In this document: positions 15,701 to 31,614 of the stretch, in pieces
How positions within the stretch are numbered: the stretch's first letter is position 1
Layout: the number at the start of each line of letters is the position of its first letter
Assembly (NCBI RefSeq): GCF_018274385.1
Contig: NZ_JAAFYZ010000071.1
Location: 1-42,951 of the forward strand
From: Catenulispora pinistramenti
GTDB taxonomy: Bacteria; Actinomycetota; Actinomycetes; Streptomycetales; Catenulisporaceae
Direction of reading: 5' to 3'
DNA: 42,951 nucleotides
The notes under the pieces: generated by a model
What the model saw: the letters and a program-made list of their open reading frames with translations, nothing else
Told to the model about the DNA's origin: nothing
Databases searched by the model: none
Position numbers and translations under genes: made by a program

Positions 15701-18700
15701 CCGGTCGCCGCGGCGGAGTCCTCCTTCGCCGCGAAGTTCACGGTGCTGGCGAACACCACGGGCATCCCGGCCCGCAGCGAACCGCCGCCGGCCCGGTTGC
15801 GCTGCCGGAGTACCTCCACGCCGCTGACGTGGCTGTGCTCCAGATCGGTCCACAGCCGGTGCTGCGTGCGCTCGGCCCGTACCGTGAACGGATCGGTGGC
15901 CGTGCTGTCCACCTCCAGCAAGCTAGTGCTGCTGAAGTTGCCGACCAGCTGACCCACCGCGGCGTGCAGCGGCAGCCGGTTGAAGAACAGGACATTGAGA
16001 GTGAACTTGCTGGTCTTGCTCCACGCCGCCAAGACCTGTGCATAGGCCGTGCACAGCGCCGCCGACGGCGTCACCCCCGCCGCCGCGGCGTGGGCCTTGA
16101 AAGCGGCCCAGTCCGCCGCCTCCAGCCGACCGGAGCGGTGGCTGAAGACCGGCTTGCCCACTGTCGCAGGGTCCTTAGCGAGCGGCAGATCCGGGGCCGG
16201 CGGAAGCGAATCCAGCCGCTCCTGCCAGTACGCCGCCGACTTCGCGTGCAGTTCGGTGCCCTCGACGGCGCGCGCCGCCAGCACGTAGTCGCGGTACCGG
16301 ATCGGCAGGTCCGGCAGTTCCTCGTCGCGGTAGGCCGCGGCCCACTCGCGGAACAGCAGCGACGTGCTCCAGGCGTCGATGATCAGCGCGTCCAGGCCGA
16401 GGTGCAGCCGGGTGGTCCGGTCGTCGACCCGGGTGGCCCGGATCTCGAACAGTGGCCAGAGTGCCGTGTCGAAGACCATGTCGCGCATTTGTTCGTGGAT
16501 CGCGTGCAGACTCTGTTCCCTGATGTCGGGCTGTTCGGAGCGCAGATCCACGGTCTTGATCCGGTACGCGGGCACCTCGGGCAGCACCCGCTGGTAGCCG
16601 TCCGGGGTGACGACGGCGCGCAGCATGTCGTGCCGGTCGATCATCGCGCCCAGGGCCCGCTCCAGCCGCTCCAGGTCGAGGTCATCGAGGTCTACTTCGA
16701 GGAAGAAGTAGGTCGAGACGTCGCCGAGTTCGAAGGCGCCGGAGCGGCCGACCAGGTAGGCCTGCTGGAGGTCGGTCAGCGGGAACGGTTCGTAGCGCTC
16801 GGCTTCGGACACCACCAGCGTGGGCAGGCCGGCCGAGGAACCCGATCCCGACGCCTGACCGGCCTCGGCTGCCGCGCCGTCCCGCAATCCCATCCGGGAC
16901 AGCACTTCTTCGGCCAGGGCATCGGCGCTGCGGCCTTCGAGGAAGGCGACCATCGGCAGCGAGACCGCCAGTTGGGCCGACAGGGCTTCCTTGACCTCCA
17001 GCGCCATCAGTGAGTCCAGGCCGAGGTTCTGCAACGACTCGTCCGGGTCGAGGTCGGCGGCGGCCGAACCCAGCGCGGCGGCGATGGTCGTCAGCACGAT
17101 GGCGCGGACGTCGTCGGGGGTGCGTGCGGGAGCGGTGCCGGTGCTCGCCTCAGGGCTCGATGACGCCCGGGCCGGGACGCGACCGGTCGGCCGGGCCCGG
17201 CCGTCGGCGCCTGTCCGCTGCAGCTGCGAGCGGTCGGCGCGCCGCAGGTAGACGCCGTCGGCCTGGACGACCGTCCGCCCGCGCTCGTCGTAGAGGCGGA
17301 CTTCCGCGCTCAGCAGGTCGGGGTCGGTGGTCGGCAGCAGGCGGACGTGGCAGTAGGCCGGGGCCAGGCTGTCGAAGCCGTCGTCGGGCCGGAAGCGGAA
17401 GCTGTCGAGGCCGACCAGCATGTACGTCGCCTCGGCCGGCGTGGACTCCGGCAGCGCGACGAACAGCGCTTGGAACAAGGCGTCGGTCAGCCCGGGGTGC
17501 AGCCGGTAGCGGCGCACGTCCTCGCGCGCCAGCGGCCGCAGCCGGGCCAGGGCCGCGCCGCCGGTCCACCAGACGTGGTCGATCCAGCGGGCGGTCGGGC
17601 CGAGGTAGAGCTTGCGGCGCGACATCTGGCGGTAGAAGTCATCACCGGTGGTCTCCCGCGTCAGGTCGGATCGCAGTGCCGTGAGATCCACCTCGGGGGC
17701 CGGCGGCGTCGGATCCGGGGCGATGCGGCCGCGGGCGTGCAGGACCCACTCAGGGTCGGCGTCCGACGTCCCGGCAGGGTGTTCGGCGTAGTAGCCGTAG
17801 CCCAGGCCGCCGTTGCCGTCCGGTTCGACCAGCAGCTGCACGTTGACCGGCGCCTCCTGGTCCAGGACCAGGCTCTGCAGGACCAGGCATTCCTCGGCGA
17901 CCAGCGGGCCGGTGCCGTGCAGCTCCCGAGCGGCCTCGATCGCCGATTCCAGATAGACCCCGATGTTGACCACCGGGAGCCCGTCCATCACGCAGTCGCC
18001 CAGGCACTCGTGGACCGTCGGCGACAGCCGGGTCTGGAACTGGATGACGTCCAAGGGCGAGGCAACCCGTTGGCCCAGCAGCGAATCCGCCTTTGTTCCG
18101 ACCTCCGAAGTCGGACCGGCTGCCGAAGTGGTCCCGGCTGACGCCACCGCGTTCGTCGTTCGAACACTCGGTCGGAACCAGTGCCGGCCGCGCTGGAACG
18201 GGTAGGTCGGAGCGCTGACCTTGTGCCGCGGGCGGCCCTGGTAGAACGCGTCCCAGTCCACTGCGATGCCCAGCGTGTGCAGGGCACCGACGCTGTCCAG
18301 CAGGACCGCCCAGTCGTCGTGGTTCTTGCGCAGCGAGGGCAACAGCGTGGTCGCGCGCCGCTCGTCGCCGGCCGGCAGGAAGCGCTTGGCCATCCCGACC
18401 AGCGTCGGGGCCGGGCCCATCTCGACGAAGGTCCGCAGGCCCCGGCCGTAGAGGGCTGTCATGCCGTCGTGGAACCGGACCGGGGCGCGGACGTGCTCGC
18501 GCAGGTAGGCCGGGCTGAAGGCGTCCGGTCCGGTCAGCACCGCGCCGGTGACGTTGGAGAGCAACGGGATCCGGGGGGCGGAGAACTGGATCGTCCGCGC
18601 CAGCTGTTCGAACTCCTCAAGCATCGGGTCCATCAGCGGCGAGTGGAAGGCGCACTCGACGGTGAGCCGCTTGGACTTGACGCCCTCGGCGGCGAACGCG

Positions 18701-20976
18701 TCCAGCAGGGCTTGGACCTCGTCCTCGGCGCCGGAGACGACCACGCTCTCGGGGCCGTTCACCGCCGCGATCGAGACCATGCCCGTCATCGCCTCGACCC
18801 GCTCGCGCACCCGCGGTTCGGTGGCGAACACCGTGGCCATCGCGCCGCCGGGGGTCAGCTCGCTCATCAGCCGGCCGCGCCCGGCGGCCAGCCGCAGGCC
18901 GTCCTCCAGGGACATGACGCCGGCGACACAAGCCGCGACCAGCTCGCCGACGCTGTGCCCGAGCACCGCCGACGGCCGCACGCCCCAGGAGCCCCAGAGC
19001 TCTGACAAGGCGTACTCGACGGCGAACAGCGCGGGCTGGGTGTAGCGGGTCTGGTGGATCAGTTCGGCGTCCGCCTCGTCCTCGGGATACAGGACGGACA
19101 GCAGGGGCCGGTCCAGCTGCTCGCGCAGTAGCTCGTCACAGAGATCGATGAACTGCCGGAACACCGATTCGGTCTGGTAGAGCGTGCGCGCCATGCCGGG
19201 GTACTGGTCGCCCTGCCCGGTGAACACGAAGGCGACGCCGGAGGCGTCGGCGGCGCGGACTTGGCCGCGCCACACGCCCTTGGGCCGGATGCCGTCCTTC
19301 TGCACCGCCGACGCGCCCAGCGCGGCGGACGCGCTCAGCCCGACGGCGAGGTCGACCGGGCCGGAGCCGCTGACGGCCAGCCGGTGTGGGAATCCGGCCC
19401 GGCCGGTCGCGGCGGTGAAGCAGAGGTCTTCGACGAAGGCGGGGTCGGCGCCGGCCAGCCGGTCCCGGTAGCGCAGCGCGAGCGCGTCGAGCGCCGCCGG
19501 GGTCTTGGCCGACAAGATCAGCAGGTGGGCTGTCCGCTCCGGCTCGATCGGAGCCGGAGCGGACAGCGACGGCGCCACTGCGGCGGGCGCCTCGGCGACC
19601 ACTACGTGGGCGTTGGTGCCACTGGCACCGAACGAACTCACGCCCGCGATCCGCGGACGGTCCCCACGGGGCCAGGGTCGCCCGGCGGTTGGGATCTCCA
19701 CCGCCAGGTCTTCGATGCCGATCTCGGGGTTGACCCGGTCCAGGTGCAGATGCGGAGGTATCTCCTCGTTCTGCAGGGCGAGCACCACCTTGATGAGCCC
19801 GGCGACACCGGCCGCCGGCTCCAGGTGGCCGATGTTGGTCTTGACGGAGCCGACGAGCAGCGGGTCCCGACCGTCGCGCGCGGGGCCGAACACCTGGTCC
19901 AGCGCGCGCAGTTCGAGCGGGTCGCCGAGCGGCGTGCCGGTGCCGTGTGCCTCGACGTAGGACACCTGGTCGGGGCTCACCATCGCGGTACTCAGGGCCC
20001 GGCGAACCACGTCCTGCTGGGCCCGCGGGTTGGGCACGGTCACCCCGCTGCTGCGGCCGTCCTGGTTGACGGCCGAGCCGCGGATCACGGCCAGTACCCG
20101 GTCCCCGGCGGCCTGGGCGTCGGAGAGCCGTTTGAGCACGACGACCCCGCAGCCCTCGCTGCGGACGTAGCCGTCCGCGGCCTCGGCGAACGTCTTACAT
20201 CGGCCGTCCGGCGCGAGCATGTGCGCCTTGGCGGCGACCACCGACCACTCCGGGGCCAGCAGTACGTTGACACCGCCGGCCAGCGCCATCGAGCTCTCGC
20301 CGGAGCGCAGGCTCTGCACGGCCAGGTGCAGGCCGACCAGCGAGGAGGAGCAGGCGGTGTCCACCGACAGGCTCGGCCCGTTCAGGCCGAGCCAGTAGGA
20401 CAGCCGGCCGGCGGCGAAGGTCGAGGCGTTGCCGGTCAGTCCGTAGGCCTCCAGGTCGGCCGGATCGACCTGCTGCAACATGGTCTGGACGTAGTCGTTG
20501 GTGGTGATGCCGAAGAACACGCCGGTGGCCGATCCGGTGAGCGCGTCGGGCCGCTGCCCGCCGTGCTCCAGCGCCTCCCAGCTGACCTCCAGCAACAGAC
20601 GCTGCTGCGGGTCGAGGTAGGCGGCCTCGCGGTCGGAGATCCCGAAGAACGCGGCGTCGAACCGGTCGACGTCGGCCAGGAAGCCGCCCCGGGTGGTGTT
20701 CATCTTGCCGGGTGCGCCGGGTGTGGGGTCGTAGAAGGCCTCGGCGTCCCAGCGTGAGGCCGGCACCTCGCCGATGCCGTCGCCGCCGGCGCGCAGGAAC
20801 TCCCAGAACGCCTCCGGGTCCTCGGCGCCGCCGGGCATCCGGCAGGCCAGGCCGACGATGGCGATCGGTTCGCTCCGGGCCAGTTCGGCGGCGGCCAGCT
20901 CGCCCCGCAGTCTTCTGATCTCGTGGACCGACCGGGCCAGCACCGACTGCCGGTCGTGCTCCTCGACGGTGGTCAT
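12781..20976 (-). CDS. Hybrid PKS-NRPS: KS-AT(malonyl)-inactive DH-ACP-Cy-A(Cys)-PCP-TE
   Basis: The 2731-residue megasynthase has an N-terminal helical docking segment, KS (~37-465, Cys209 in DTACSSSL) and AT (~580-880, Ser675 in GHSVGE, AFHS motif, Arg700 kept: malonyl-type). A DH-fold domain (~960-1230) has Cys995 at the catalytic His position and lacks the motif's Pro, so it should be dead. Next come ACP (Ser1322) and a heterocyclisation domain (~1390-1820) with DALIIDAWS from Asp1529, the DxxxxDxxS motif. The adenylation domain reads D-L-Y-N-M-S-L-I-W at the substrate positions, a cysteine code. PCP (Ser2410) and type I TE (Ser2537 in GWSMGG, His2696) end the protein. No oxidase or methyltransferase is inserted. 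The protein adds malonate, then Cys cyclised to thiazoline, and releases the chain. Its ATG overlaps the preceding stop (ATGA). Confidence 0.95.
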   Translation of the reverse strand: MTTVEEHDRQSVLARSVHEIRRLRGELAAAELARSEPIAIVGLACRMPGGAEDPEAFWEFLRAGGDGIGEVPASRWDAEAFYDPTPGAPGKMNTTRGGFLADVDRFDAAFFGISDREAAYLDPQQRLLLEVSWEALEHGGQRPDALTGSATGVFFGITTNDYVQTMLQQVDPADLEAYGLTGNASTFAAGRLSYWLGLNGPSLSVDTACSSSLVGLHLAVQSLRSGESSMALAGGVNVLLAPEWSVVAAKAHMLAPDGRCKTFAEAADGYVRSEGCGVVVLKRLSDAQAAGDRVLAVIRGSAVNQDGRSSGVTVPNPRAQQDVVRRALSTAMVSPDQVSYVEAHGTGTPLGDPLELRALDQVFGPARDGRDPLLVGSVKTNIGHLEPAAGVAGLIKVVLALQNEEIPPHLHLDRVNPEIGIEDLAVEIPTAGRPWPRGDRPRIAGVSSFGASGTNAHVVVAEAPAAVAPSLSAPAPIEPERTAHLLILSAKTPAALDALALRYRDRLAGADPAFVEDLCFTAATGRAGFPHRLAVSGSGPVDLAVGLSASAALGASAVQKDGIRPKGVWRGQVRAADASGVAFVFTGQGDQYPGMARTLYQTESVFRQFIDLCDELLREQLDRPLLSVLYPEDEADAELIHQTRYTQPALFAVEYALSELWGSWGVRPSAVLGHSVGELVAACVAGVMSLEDGLRLAAGRGRLMSELTPGGAMATVFATEPRVRERVEAMTGMVSIAAVNGPESVVVSGAEDEVQALLDAFAAEGVKSKRLTVECAFHSPLMDPMLEEFEQLARTIQFSAPRIPLLSNVTGAVLTGPDAFSPAYLREHVRAPVRFHDGMTALYGRGLRTFVEMGPAPTLVGMAKRFLPAGDERRATTLLPSLRKNHDDWAVLLDSVGALHTLGIAVDWDAFYQGRPRHKVSAPTYPFQRGRHWFRPSVRTTNAVASAGTTSAAGPTSEVGTKADSLLGQRVASPLDVIQFQTRLSPTVHECLGDCVMDGLPVVNIGVYLESAIEAARELHGTGPLVAEECLVLQSLVLDQEAPVNVQLLVEPDGNGGLGYGYYAEHPAGTSDADPEWVLHARGRIAPDPTPPAPEVDLTALRSDLTRETTGDDFYRQMSRRKLYLGPTARWIDHVWWTGGAALARLRPLAREDVRRYRLHPGLTDALFQALFVALPESTPAEATYMLVGLDSFRFRPDDGFDSLAPAYCHVRLLPTTDPDLLSAEVRLYDERGRTVVQADGVYLRRADRSQLQRTGADGRARPTGRVPARASSSPEASTGTAPARTPDDVRAIVLTTIAAALGSAAADLDPDESLQNLGLDSLMALEVKEALSAQLAVSLPMVAFLEGRSADALAEEVLSRMGLRDGAAAEAGQASGSGSSAGLPTLVVSEAERYEPFPLTDLQQAYLVGRSGAFELGDVSTYFFLEVDLDDLDLERLERALGAMIDRHDMLRAVVTPDGYQRVLPEVPAYRIKTVDLRSEQPDIREQSLHAIHEQMRDMVFDTALWPLFEIRATRVDDRTTRLHLGLDALIIDAWSTSLLFREWAAAYRDEELPDLPIRYRDYVLAARAVEGTELHAKSAAYWQERLDSLPPAPDLPLAKDPATVGKPVFSHRSGRLEAADWAAFKAHAAAAGVTPSAALCTAYAQVLAAWSKTSKFTLNVLFFNRLPLHAAVGQLVGNFSSTSLLEVDSTATDPFTVRAERTQHRLWTDLEHSHVSGVEVLRQRNRAGGGSLRAGMPVVFASTVNFAAKEDSAAATGLAWHLTSLTGGGREVSSSIRTPQVWLDHQVVQDADALIVNWDVVEEIFPAGMIDDMFAAYLAVLRDLCTDEASWQQPAPVLVPDAALADRRAANATAAPLPAGLLHEPFWIQAAAYPERTAVIAPDRELTYGELAERANRLGRWLRERGARPGALVGVVMEKGWEQIAAVLGVLVSGAAYVPIDAGVPAERLRLLLDSADISLVLTQRRVAERTSWPDGVSVLSVDSPQATDPSGAELPPSGAVASDLAYVIFTSGSTGLPKGVMIEHSGALNTVLDINARFGVGEDDRVLALSALNFDLSVYDVFGLLAAGGAIVLPEPGAHREPGRWLELVTEHGVTVWNTVPTLMEMFAEHALAAPDSGPVPVRVVMMSGDWIPVALPARIRTLLPSADLYSLGGATEAAIWSIYHPIGEGDPGWSSVPYGVPLLNQQFHVLDEAMRPCPEWVPGHLYIAGSGLARGYLGDERKTKASFVRHPSTGERLYRTGDLGRYRPGGIIEFLGREDFQVKVQGYRIELGEIEAALSRCPGVRTAVVTVLGARESAKQLAAYVVMDGGADPDADRGTLDKALRQMLPEYLVPQHIVLLDALPLSSNGKVDRSALPAVDQQAENDGDVVAPRDAQERMLADVWAEFFEAAPRSVHLNFFALGGDSLLAVRLMARIRAESGVALPLSVLFARPTIALLAEALRDRGEHGRRRALVPVRAEGDATPLFFVHPVGGDVLCYSELAGLLGAGQPFYALQTPDVDEPLETVEAMAAHYLKAITEAAPSGPYRIGGWSMGGVVALEIARQLTTAGHEVDLVAAVDLLEPPGPAPDDVDDAVLLSWFARDLAGLAGAVWEPDPDLFRGAGGTAEESLLFAEARRQGFLPEDIDEDTVQPILRRFLRNFRALLAHRPAAYDGEVLFLRASDGGATPETAAAWSDRLGGAVEIVDLPGDHFSVMRQPHLDSLADRLRDRLAVRLSAGHSAGLSAR

Positions 20977-23900
20977 CGGTCCTCCCCCGGATCGCTGTTC
21001 GCCATCCGGATCTCGTCGGCCAGTACCGCGAGCAACTGTTCCTCCGTCAGGTCGTCCACGGCTCGCGGGCCGCCGGGCTGCGGATCGGGGTGATCCGTCG
21101 GCGGTTCGGCCGTGGGAATCGGCGTCGTCGGCGTAGCCGGCGCCGTATCAGGGTTCGATGCCGGGACGCCGAGGGTCCCGAGGTGTTCGGCGAGCTCGGC
21201 GGTCGTCGGGTGCTCGAACATGACCGGGGCCGGCAGTTTGCGGTCCAGCGCGGCCTCCAAGCGGCCGCGGACCCGGGCCGCCATGATCGAGTCCATGCCG
21301 AGCTGGAAGAAGCCGGCGCTGGGTTCGATCCGGTCCGGATCCATCTCCAGCACCTCGGCGACCGCGGCGAGTACGAGGTCATACATGCCGGTCGGTCCCG
21401 CTGCCGGGACAGCCGCCGGGACGGCTGCCGATCGCACGGTCCGGGCCGGAATCCGCTTCGCGGGCACCGTCGTGGGGACGGTGCCGACTCGGCCGGACGG
21501 CGCCCGGTAGGCACCCAGCTGACGGAACCAGAAGCTCTCGTGCTGCCACGCGTAGCCGGGCAGCCGGGTAGCCGGGGCGCTGGCCGGGAGCAAGTTCGCA
21601 AGCGGCGCCGGCACCCCCTGCGCGTGCAGGGCGCCGAAGAGTTCGGCGACACCGTGTGTCTCCGGCTGGTCGCGTCGCATCCCCGGCACGGCCAGCCCGC
21701 TGCGGCCGCTCACCTCGAACGCCTGCTCCACCGCCGACAGCAGCGCGGGATGCGGGCTCATCTCGACGAAGATCCCGTGCCCGGCGTCGATCAGCTGCCG
21801 CACGCCGTCCCAGAACAGCACCGGCTGCCGCAGGTTCCGCCACCAGTACTCGGCGTCGAACCCGGAGCCGTCGCAGAGCTCTCCGGTCACCGTGGACAGG
21901 ATCGGGATCCGGGACGGACGCGGCTTGATGTCGGCCAGCTCGGCCAGCAGCTCCTCGCGCAGCGGGTCCACCTGCGGGCTGTGGGAGGCGATGTCCACCT
22001 TCACCGGACGGCAAAAGATGTTCTCGGCCTGGAGCCGCTCGGCCAAAGCGTCCAGCGCCCGCGGGTCGCCGGAGAGCACCGTCGAAGTCGGGCTGTTGCT
22101 CACCGCCGCCGAGACCAGGTCGCTCAGGTCACTGATATAGGTGTCCACGGCGTCGATCGGCAGCGCCACGACCAACATCGCGCCCTGCTTGCTGATCCGC
22201 CGCAGCAGGGTGCTGCGACGGCAGCTGATGCGGGTGGCGTCCTCCAGGCTGAGCGCCCCGGCCACATACGCCGCGGCGATCTCGCCCATGCTGTGCCCGA
22301 TCACCGCGGTCGGCTCGATCCCCAGCGCGCGGGTGCGGGCGGCCAGGCCGACCGCGATCGCGAACAGCGCGGGCTGGATGGTGTCGATCCGTTCCAGCGC
22401 GGCATCGGGATCCGGGTCGTGGATCTCGTCCAGGATCGAGCGGTCCAGCCAGGTCCGCATGGCCTCGTCGCATTCCCGCACCGCGGATCTGAACACCGGG
22501 CAGGACGCCATCAGCTCGCGTCCCATGCCGAGGCGCTGGGCGCCCTGGCCGGGGAAGACGAACGCGACGCCCCGGCCGACGTCCGCCGAGGCCCGTCCGG
22601 TGCGCACCCCGACCGGGGCTTCACCGTCGAGCCACTGCGTGAGCCGGTCGGCGCCCTGCGCCGCCGAGTCCGCGACCACGGTCAACCGGTGCTCCAGCTG
22701 AGTGCGACGCACCGTGGCGGTGTGCGCCAGCGTGCTCAGCGGCACGGCTCGCGGGTCGAGGGCGGCTAGATGGTCGCGGTAGGCCTCGGCCATCGCGGTC
22801 AGCGCCTGGGAGGTGGCGGCGGAGATCGGGATCACCCGAGGCCGCGACCGTGGCCGCGGCTCCAGTTGCCCGGCGGGCCCTGGGCCCGCCTGGTCCGCGT
22901 GATCGGCCTGGTCTGCCTCGTCATGCTCGACCCGTGGGGCGGGGCCGAGAACGACGTGGGCGTTGGTACCGCCGGCCCCGAACGAGCTGACGGCGGCGTG
23001 CCGGCGCTCGTCCGGCACATCCCAGTCCTGCCGGGTGGTGGGGATGAACAGCCGGGTGCCGTCCAGGCTGATATGCGGGTTGATCTGCTCCAGATACAGG
23101 TGCGGCACGAGGACCCGGTGATGGATGCTCAGCGCCGCCTTGATCAGCCCGGCCAGTCCGGCGCCGGCCTCCAGGTGCCCGATGTTGGTCTTGATCGAGC
23201 TGAGTGCGCACGGTGCCGATTCGGCGTCGCGGGCCCCGTAGACCGAGCACAGCGCCTCCACCTCGATGGGGTCGCCGAGGACGGTTCCGGTACCGTGCGC
23301 CTCGACCAGCGTCACCCGGTCCGGAGTCAGTCTGCTGTTCTCAAGAGCCTGCGAAATGACTGCCCGCTGGGACCGGCCGCTGGGTGCGGTGAGCCCGTTG
23401 GTCAGCCCGTCCTGGTTGACCGCCGAGCCGTTGACGACCGCCCAGACCGCGTCGCCGTCGGCGATCGCGTCGGACAGCCGCTTGAGGACGATCGAGGCCA
23501 CGCCTTCGCCGCGGGCGTAACCGTCGGCCCGCGCGTCGAACGTCCGACATCGGCCGTCCGGGGACAGTGGCAGGCCCTTGGCATGGGCCACGGTCATCGT
23601 CGGCGACAGGATCAGGTTCGCTCCCCCGACCACCGCGAGGTCGCACTCCCGGTTGCGCAGGCTCTGCGCGGCCAGGTGCACGGCCACCAGCGAGGAGGAG
23701 CAGGCGGTGTCCAGCGTCATGCTCGGCCCGCGCAGGTCCAGCAGGTAGGACAGCCGGTTGGAGATGATGCAGTTGGCGCCGCCGACCACGGTGTAGGTGT
23801 CGGCGCCGTCCGGTTCCTCCATCTGCAGATGCAGATAGTCCGAGGAGTTGGCGCCGACGAACACGCCGGTCGCGCTGCCGCGCAACCGGTCCCGGGTCAG

Positions 23901-24323
23901 GCCGGCGTCCTCCAACGCCTCCCAGGCGACCTCCAGGAAGAGCCGCTGCTGCGGGTCCATGCGGACCGCCTCGCGCGGCGAGATGCCGAAGAAGTAGGGG
24001 TCGAAGTGGTCCACGGCGTCGAGGAAGGCGCCGAAGCGGACCGGCATCCGGCCCGGGGTCTGCGGGTCGGGGTCGTAGTAGGCGGCGGCGTCCCAGCGGT
24101 CCGCCGGGATCGGGGAGATGGCATCGAAACCCTTCTCCAGTGCGTCCCATAGATCAGCCGCGGAAGAGATACCGCCGGGCAGTCGGCAACCGATGCCGAC
24201 GATGGCGATGCTCTCCCGCTTGGCCAGTTCCAGGGCGTCGATCCGGTTGCGGAACTGCTGGACGGCTGCCAGCGCTCGTTTCAGGGTGCCGTCCGTGGCC
24301 TGCGCCTGGCGAGGCGGGGTCAT
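20973..24323 (-). CDS. Type I modular PKS: KS-AT-ACP, methylmalonyl-type
   Basis: The 1116-residue single module has an N-terminal docking helix (GTLKRALAAVQQFRNRIDAL), KS (~37-460, Cys208 in DTACSSSL, later His motifs EAHGTGT and KTNIGHL) and AT (~585-885, Ser678 in GHSMGE, Arg703 kept). The AT specificity motif is IASHS, which points to methylmalonyl-CoA. The ACP (~975-1045) carries Ser1012 in GMDS. The C-terminal tail holds DDLTEEQLLAVLADEI, resembling short acidic docking peptides of myxobacterial-type PKSs. There is no KR, DH or ER, so the module should leave a beta-ketone. The start codon directly follows the upstream stop (TAG then ATG) and its stop overlaps the next start by 4 bp, so translation of all three megasynthases is coupled. 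Confidence 0.95.
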   Translation of the reverse strand: MTPPRQAQATDGTLKRALAAVQQFRNRIDALELAKRESIAIVGIGCRLPGGISSAADLWDALEKGFDAISPIPADRWDAAAYYDPDPQTPGRMPVRFGAFLDAVDHFDPYFFGISPREAVRMDPQQRLFLEVAWEALEDAGLTRDRLRGSATGVFVGANSSDYLHLQMEEPDGADTYTVVGGANCIISNRLSYLLDLRGPSMTLDTACSSSLVAVHLAAQSLRNRECDLAVVGGANLILSPTMTVAHAKGLPLSPDGRCRTFDARADGYARGEGVASIVLKRLSDAIADGDAVWAVVNGSAVNQDGLTNGLTAPSGRSQRAVISQALENSRLTPDRVTLVEAHGTGTVLGDPIEVEALCSVYGARDAESAPCALSSIKTNIGHLEAGAGLAGLIKAALSIHHRVLVPHLYLEQINPHISLDGTRLFIPTTRQDWDVPDERRHAAVSSFGAGGTNAHVVLGPAPRVEHDEADQADHADQAGPGPAGQLEPRPRSRPRVIPISAATSQALTAMAEAYRDHLAALDPRAVPLSTLAHTATVRRTQLEHRLTVVADSAAQGADRLTQWLDGEAPVGVRTGRASADVGRGVAFVFPGQGAQRLGMGRELMASCPVFRSAVRECDEAMRTWLDRSILDEIHDPDPDAALERIDTIQPALFAIAVGLAARTRALGIEPTAVIGHSMGEIAAAYVAGALSLEDATRISCRRSTLLRRISKQGAMLVVALPIDAVDTYISDLSDLVSAAVSNSPTSTVLSGDPRALDALAERLQAENIFCRPVKVDIASHSPQVDPLREELLAELADIKPRPSRIPILSTVTGELCDGSGFDAEYWWRNLRQPVLFWDGVRQLIDAGHGIFVEMSPHPALLSAVEQAFEVSGRSGLAVPGMRRDQPETHGVAELFGALHAQGVPAPLANLLPASAPATRLPGYAWQHESFWFRQLGAYRAPSGRVGTVPTTVPAKRIPARTVRSAAVPAAVPAAGPTGMYDLVLAAVAEVLEMDPDRIEPSAGFFQLGMDSIMAARVRGRLEAALDRKLPAPVMFEHPTTAELAEHLGTLGVPASNPDTAPATPTTPIPTAEPPTDHPDPQPGGPRAVDDLTEEQLLAVLADEIRMANSDPGEDR

Positions 24324-29711
<5,388 letters not shown>

Positions 29712-29758
29712 GATCCCCCAACCCGAAAAAGAAAATTCATATCAGGGTTCGAATCGAG

Positions 29759-29788
29759 AGCCTACGGGAGCCCGGAACGCCGAGTCAA
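29759..29788 (-). promoter_or_regulatory. Candidate housekeeping-type promoter of the PKS-NRPS operon
   Basis: On the minus strand TTGACT (29788-29783) is followed by 18 bp and TAGGCT (29764-29759). It lies about 48 bp upstream of the GTG start at 29711, in the AT-richer part of the spacer. Both hexamers fit the actinobacterial sigma-70/HrdB pattern, so the operon need not depend on the exporter's transcript. Confidence 0.6.
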
Positions 29789-29858
29789 GCTACTTGTCTT
29801 ACGGTCGGGTTACACTGGGAACAACCCCTTAGAGCTGCATGTTTCGAGCAGATAGCCA

Positions 29859-29892
29859 AGTGCTCGCAAACCCTTAAGGGTTTGCGAGCACT
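29859..29892 (-). terminator. 34-bp perfect palindrome terminating the exporter gene
   Basis: AGTGCTCGCAAACCCTT followed directly by its reverse complement gives an uninterrupted 34-bp palindrome, 30 bp after the exporter stop. Folded as RNA it is a ~15-bp stem with a tiny loop. It should insulate the PKS promoter from the upstream exporter transcript. Confidence 0.85.
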
Positions 29893-29922
29893 CAGCGCGG
29901 ACCGCGGTACGGACGGTCCAGA

Positions 29923-31614
29923 TCAGGCCGGGGCCCCCGACGGATTCGCGCCAGTGACCGGGTTGGTGCCCGCGGTCGACTGCGCGGTCGACTGTGCGGT
30001 GGCCGACTGTGCGGCGGCGGGCTCGGACACGGCGGACCCGACGGACCCGGCGCCCTCCGGCTCGGCGGCGGCCGGAACCGGCGGCGCGGGCGGCGGCATC
30101 GGCGGCGCCGGCGGCTGGTTCGGCAGCCAGCGCAACGAGACCAGCGCGGCCAGCACCGCGACGCCGGCGATCACCAGCATCGTGACCCGCATGCCGGACA
30201 GGTAGGCGTCCATCGCCTTGTGGATCAGGGCCGGGGCCTGCGTGGTCAGCCCGGCCGACTTGACCGCCTCCAGCGTCCCGCCGATCGAGCCGGCGGCGTC
30301 GTCGCGCAGATGGGCCGGCAACACGTTCACCGCGCTGCCGATCGAGTCCCGGTACTCCACCCCCAGGATGCTGCCGATCACCGCGATGCCCAGCGCCCCG
30401 GCCACCTGCCGGCCGGTCTGCGACACCGCCTGCCCGGCCGCCGCCTTCATCGGCGGCACCACGGACATCAGCGAGGCCGTCGCCGGGGCCATGATGCAGC
30501 CCCAGCCCAGACCGAACAGCAGCTGCGCGGCGATCAGCACCACCAGCGCGGTGCCGGCGCCGAAGGAGCTGGTGAGCGCGAAGGAGATCGCCATCGCCAG
30601 CGAGCCGGCCGTCACCACCATGCGCGGCCCGAACTTGGCGACCAGCTTCGGGCAGCGCGCCGAGACCACCATCGAGCCGATGCCCATCGGCAGCACCAGC
30701 AGACCGGCCTTCAGCGGCGAGTAGCCGAGCACCGCCTGGTAGTAGAACTGCGTGATGAAGATCGCGCCGATCAGCGCGAAGAAGCACAGCGCGATCACCA
30801 CGGTGCCGGCCGAGAACCGCGAGTTCCGCAGCAGGCTGACATCCAGGGCCGGGGAGGCCATCCGGCGCTCGACGAACACCAGGACCGCGGCGAGCACCAG
30901 GCCGGCCGCGATCGGGCCCAGGACGTCGGCGCGGGTCCAGTCGTTCTTGTCGCCGCCGATCACGATGCCGTAGACCAGGGACGCGACCGCGACGATGGAC
31001 AGCACCACGCCCAGCGGGTCGAACTTGGCCGGGTTCGGGTTCTTGAACTCCGGCACCAGCCAGATCATCAGCGCCACCGCGACCACGATCAGCGGCACGT
31101 TGACCAGGAACACCGAGCCCCACCAGAACTTGTCGAGCAGCAGGCCGCCCAGGACCGGGCCGACCGCGAAGGCCACCCCGGCCGCCGCCGCCCAGGCCGC
31201 GATCGCCTTGGCCCGCTCCATCGGCGGGAAGATCACGATGATCAGCGCCAGCGTGACGGTCGGCACCACGGCGGCGCCCACCCCCATCACCGCACGCCAC
31301 AGGATCAGGGCCCCGATACTGGTGGAGAACGCGGCCAGCCCGGAGGTGGTGCCGAAGATCAGCAGACCGCCGATCAGGACCTTCTTGCGGCCGAAGCGGT
31401 CGGCGGTGACGCCCCCGGTGAACAGGAACGCCGCGAAGGTGATGAGGTAGGAGTCCAGCGCCCACTGCAGGTCGGCGTTGGAGGCGCCGAGCCCGGCCTG
31501 GATCTGGTTCATGGCGACGTTCAAGATCGTGAGGTCCATGACCACGATCAGTACGGTGACCGCGAGCAGCGCCAGAATCGCCCGGCGGCGCCCGGTGCTG
31601 AGATCAGGATTCAT
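29923..31614 (-). CDS. DHA2-family (14-TM, EmrB/QacA-type) MFS exporter
   Basis: The 563-residue protein starts at ATG 31614, six bases after GAGG. Motif C-like and motif A segments are clear: LNVAMNQIQAGLGASNADLQWALDSY in parts, then GGVTADRFGRKKVLIGG and AVGPVLGGLLLDKFWWGSVFLVNVP in parts. The span carries about 14 hydrophobic segments, as in EmrB/QacA exporters, and ends in a Pro/Ala-rich cytoplasmic tail (~515-563). These pumps export antibiotics by proton antiport. Its position just upstream of the megasynthase genes on the same strand makes it the likely product exporter or self-resistance pump. An open frame extends ~100 codons further upstream, but only through a G-rich repeat, so I reject that start. 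Confidence 0.92.
   Translation of the reverse strand: MNPDLSTGRRRAILALLAVTVLIVVMDLTILNVAMNQIQAGLGASNADLQWALDSYLITFAAFLFTGGVTADRFGRKKVLIGGLLIFGTTSGLAAFSTSIGALILWRAVMGVGAAVVPTVTLALIIVIFPPMERAKAIAAWAAAAGVAFAVGPVLGGLLLDKFWWGSVFLVNVPLIVVAVALMIWLVPEFKNPNPAKFDPLGVVLSIVAVASLVYGIVIGGDKNDWTRADVLGPIAAGLVLAAVLVFVERRMASPALDVSLLRNSRFSAGTVVIALCFFALIGAIFITQFYYQAVLGYSPLKAGLLVLPMGIGSMVVSARCPKLVAKFGPRMVVTAGSLAMAISFALTSSFGAGTALVVLIAAQLLFGLGWGCIMAPATASLMSVVPPMKAAAGQAVSQTGRQVAGALGIAVIGSILGVEYRDSIGSAVNVLPAHLRDDAAGSIGGTLEAVKSAGLTTQAPALIHKAMDAYLSGMRVTMLVIAGVAVLAALVSLRWLPNQPPAPPMPPPAPPVPAAAEPEGAGSVGSAVSEPAAAQSATAQSTAQSTAGTNPVTGANPSGAPA

Noticed and set aside
13555-17013. Very long open frame on the plus strand opposite the NRPS
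   Set aside because: It is an antisense shadow of GC-rich coding DNA, with Arg/Gly/His-rich composition and no recognisable domain.
12781-20976. Assignment of the cluster to thiolactomycin-type thiotetronate biosynthesis
   Set aside because: The Cy-A-PCP-TE ending is shared, but the iterative reducing PKS, KR domain and P450 typical of those clusters are absent and a starter-type tandem AT is present.
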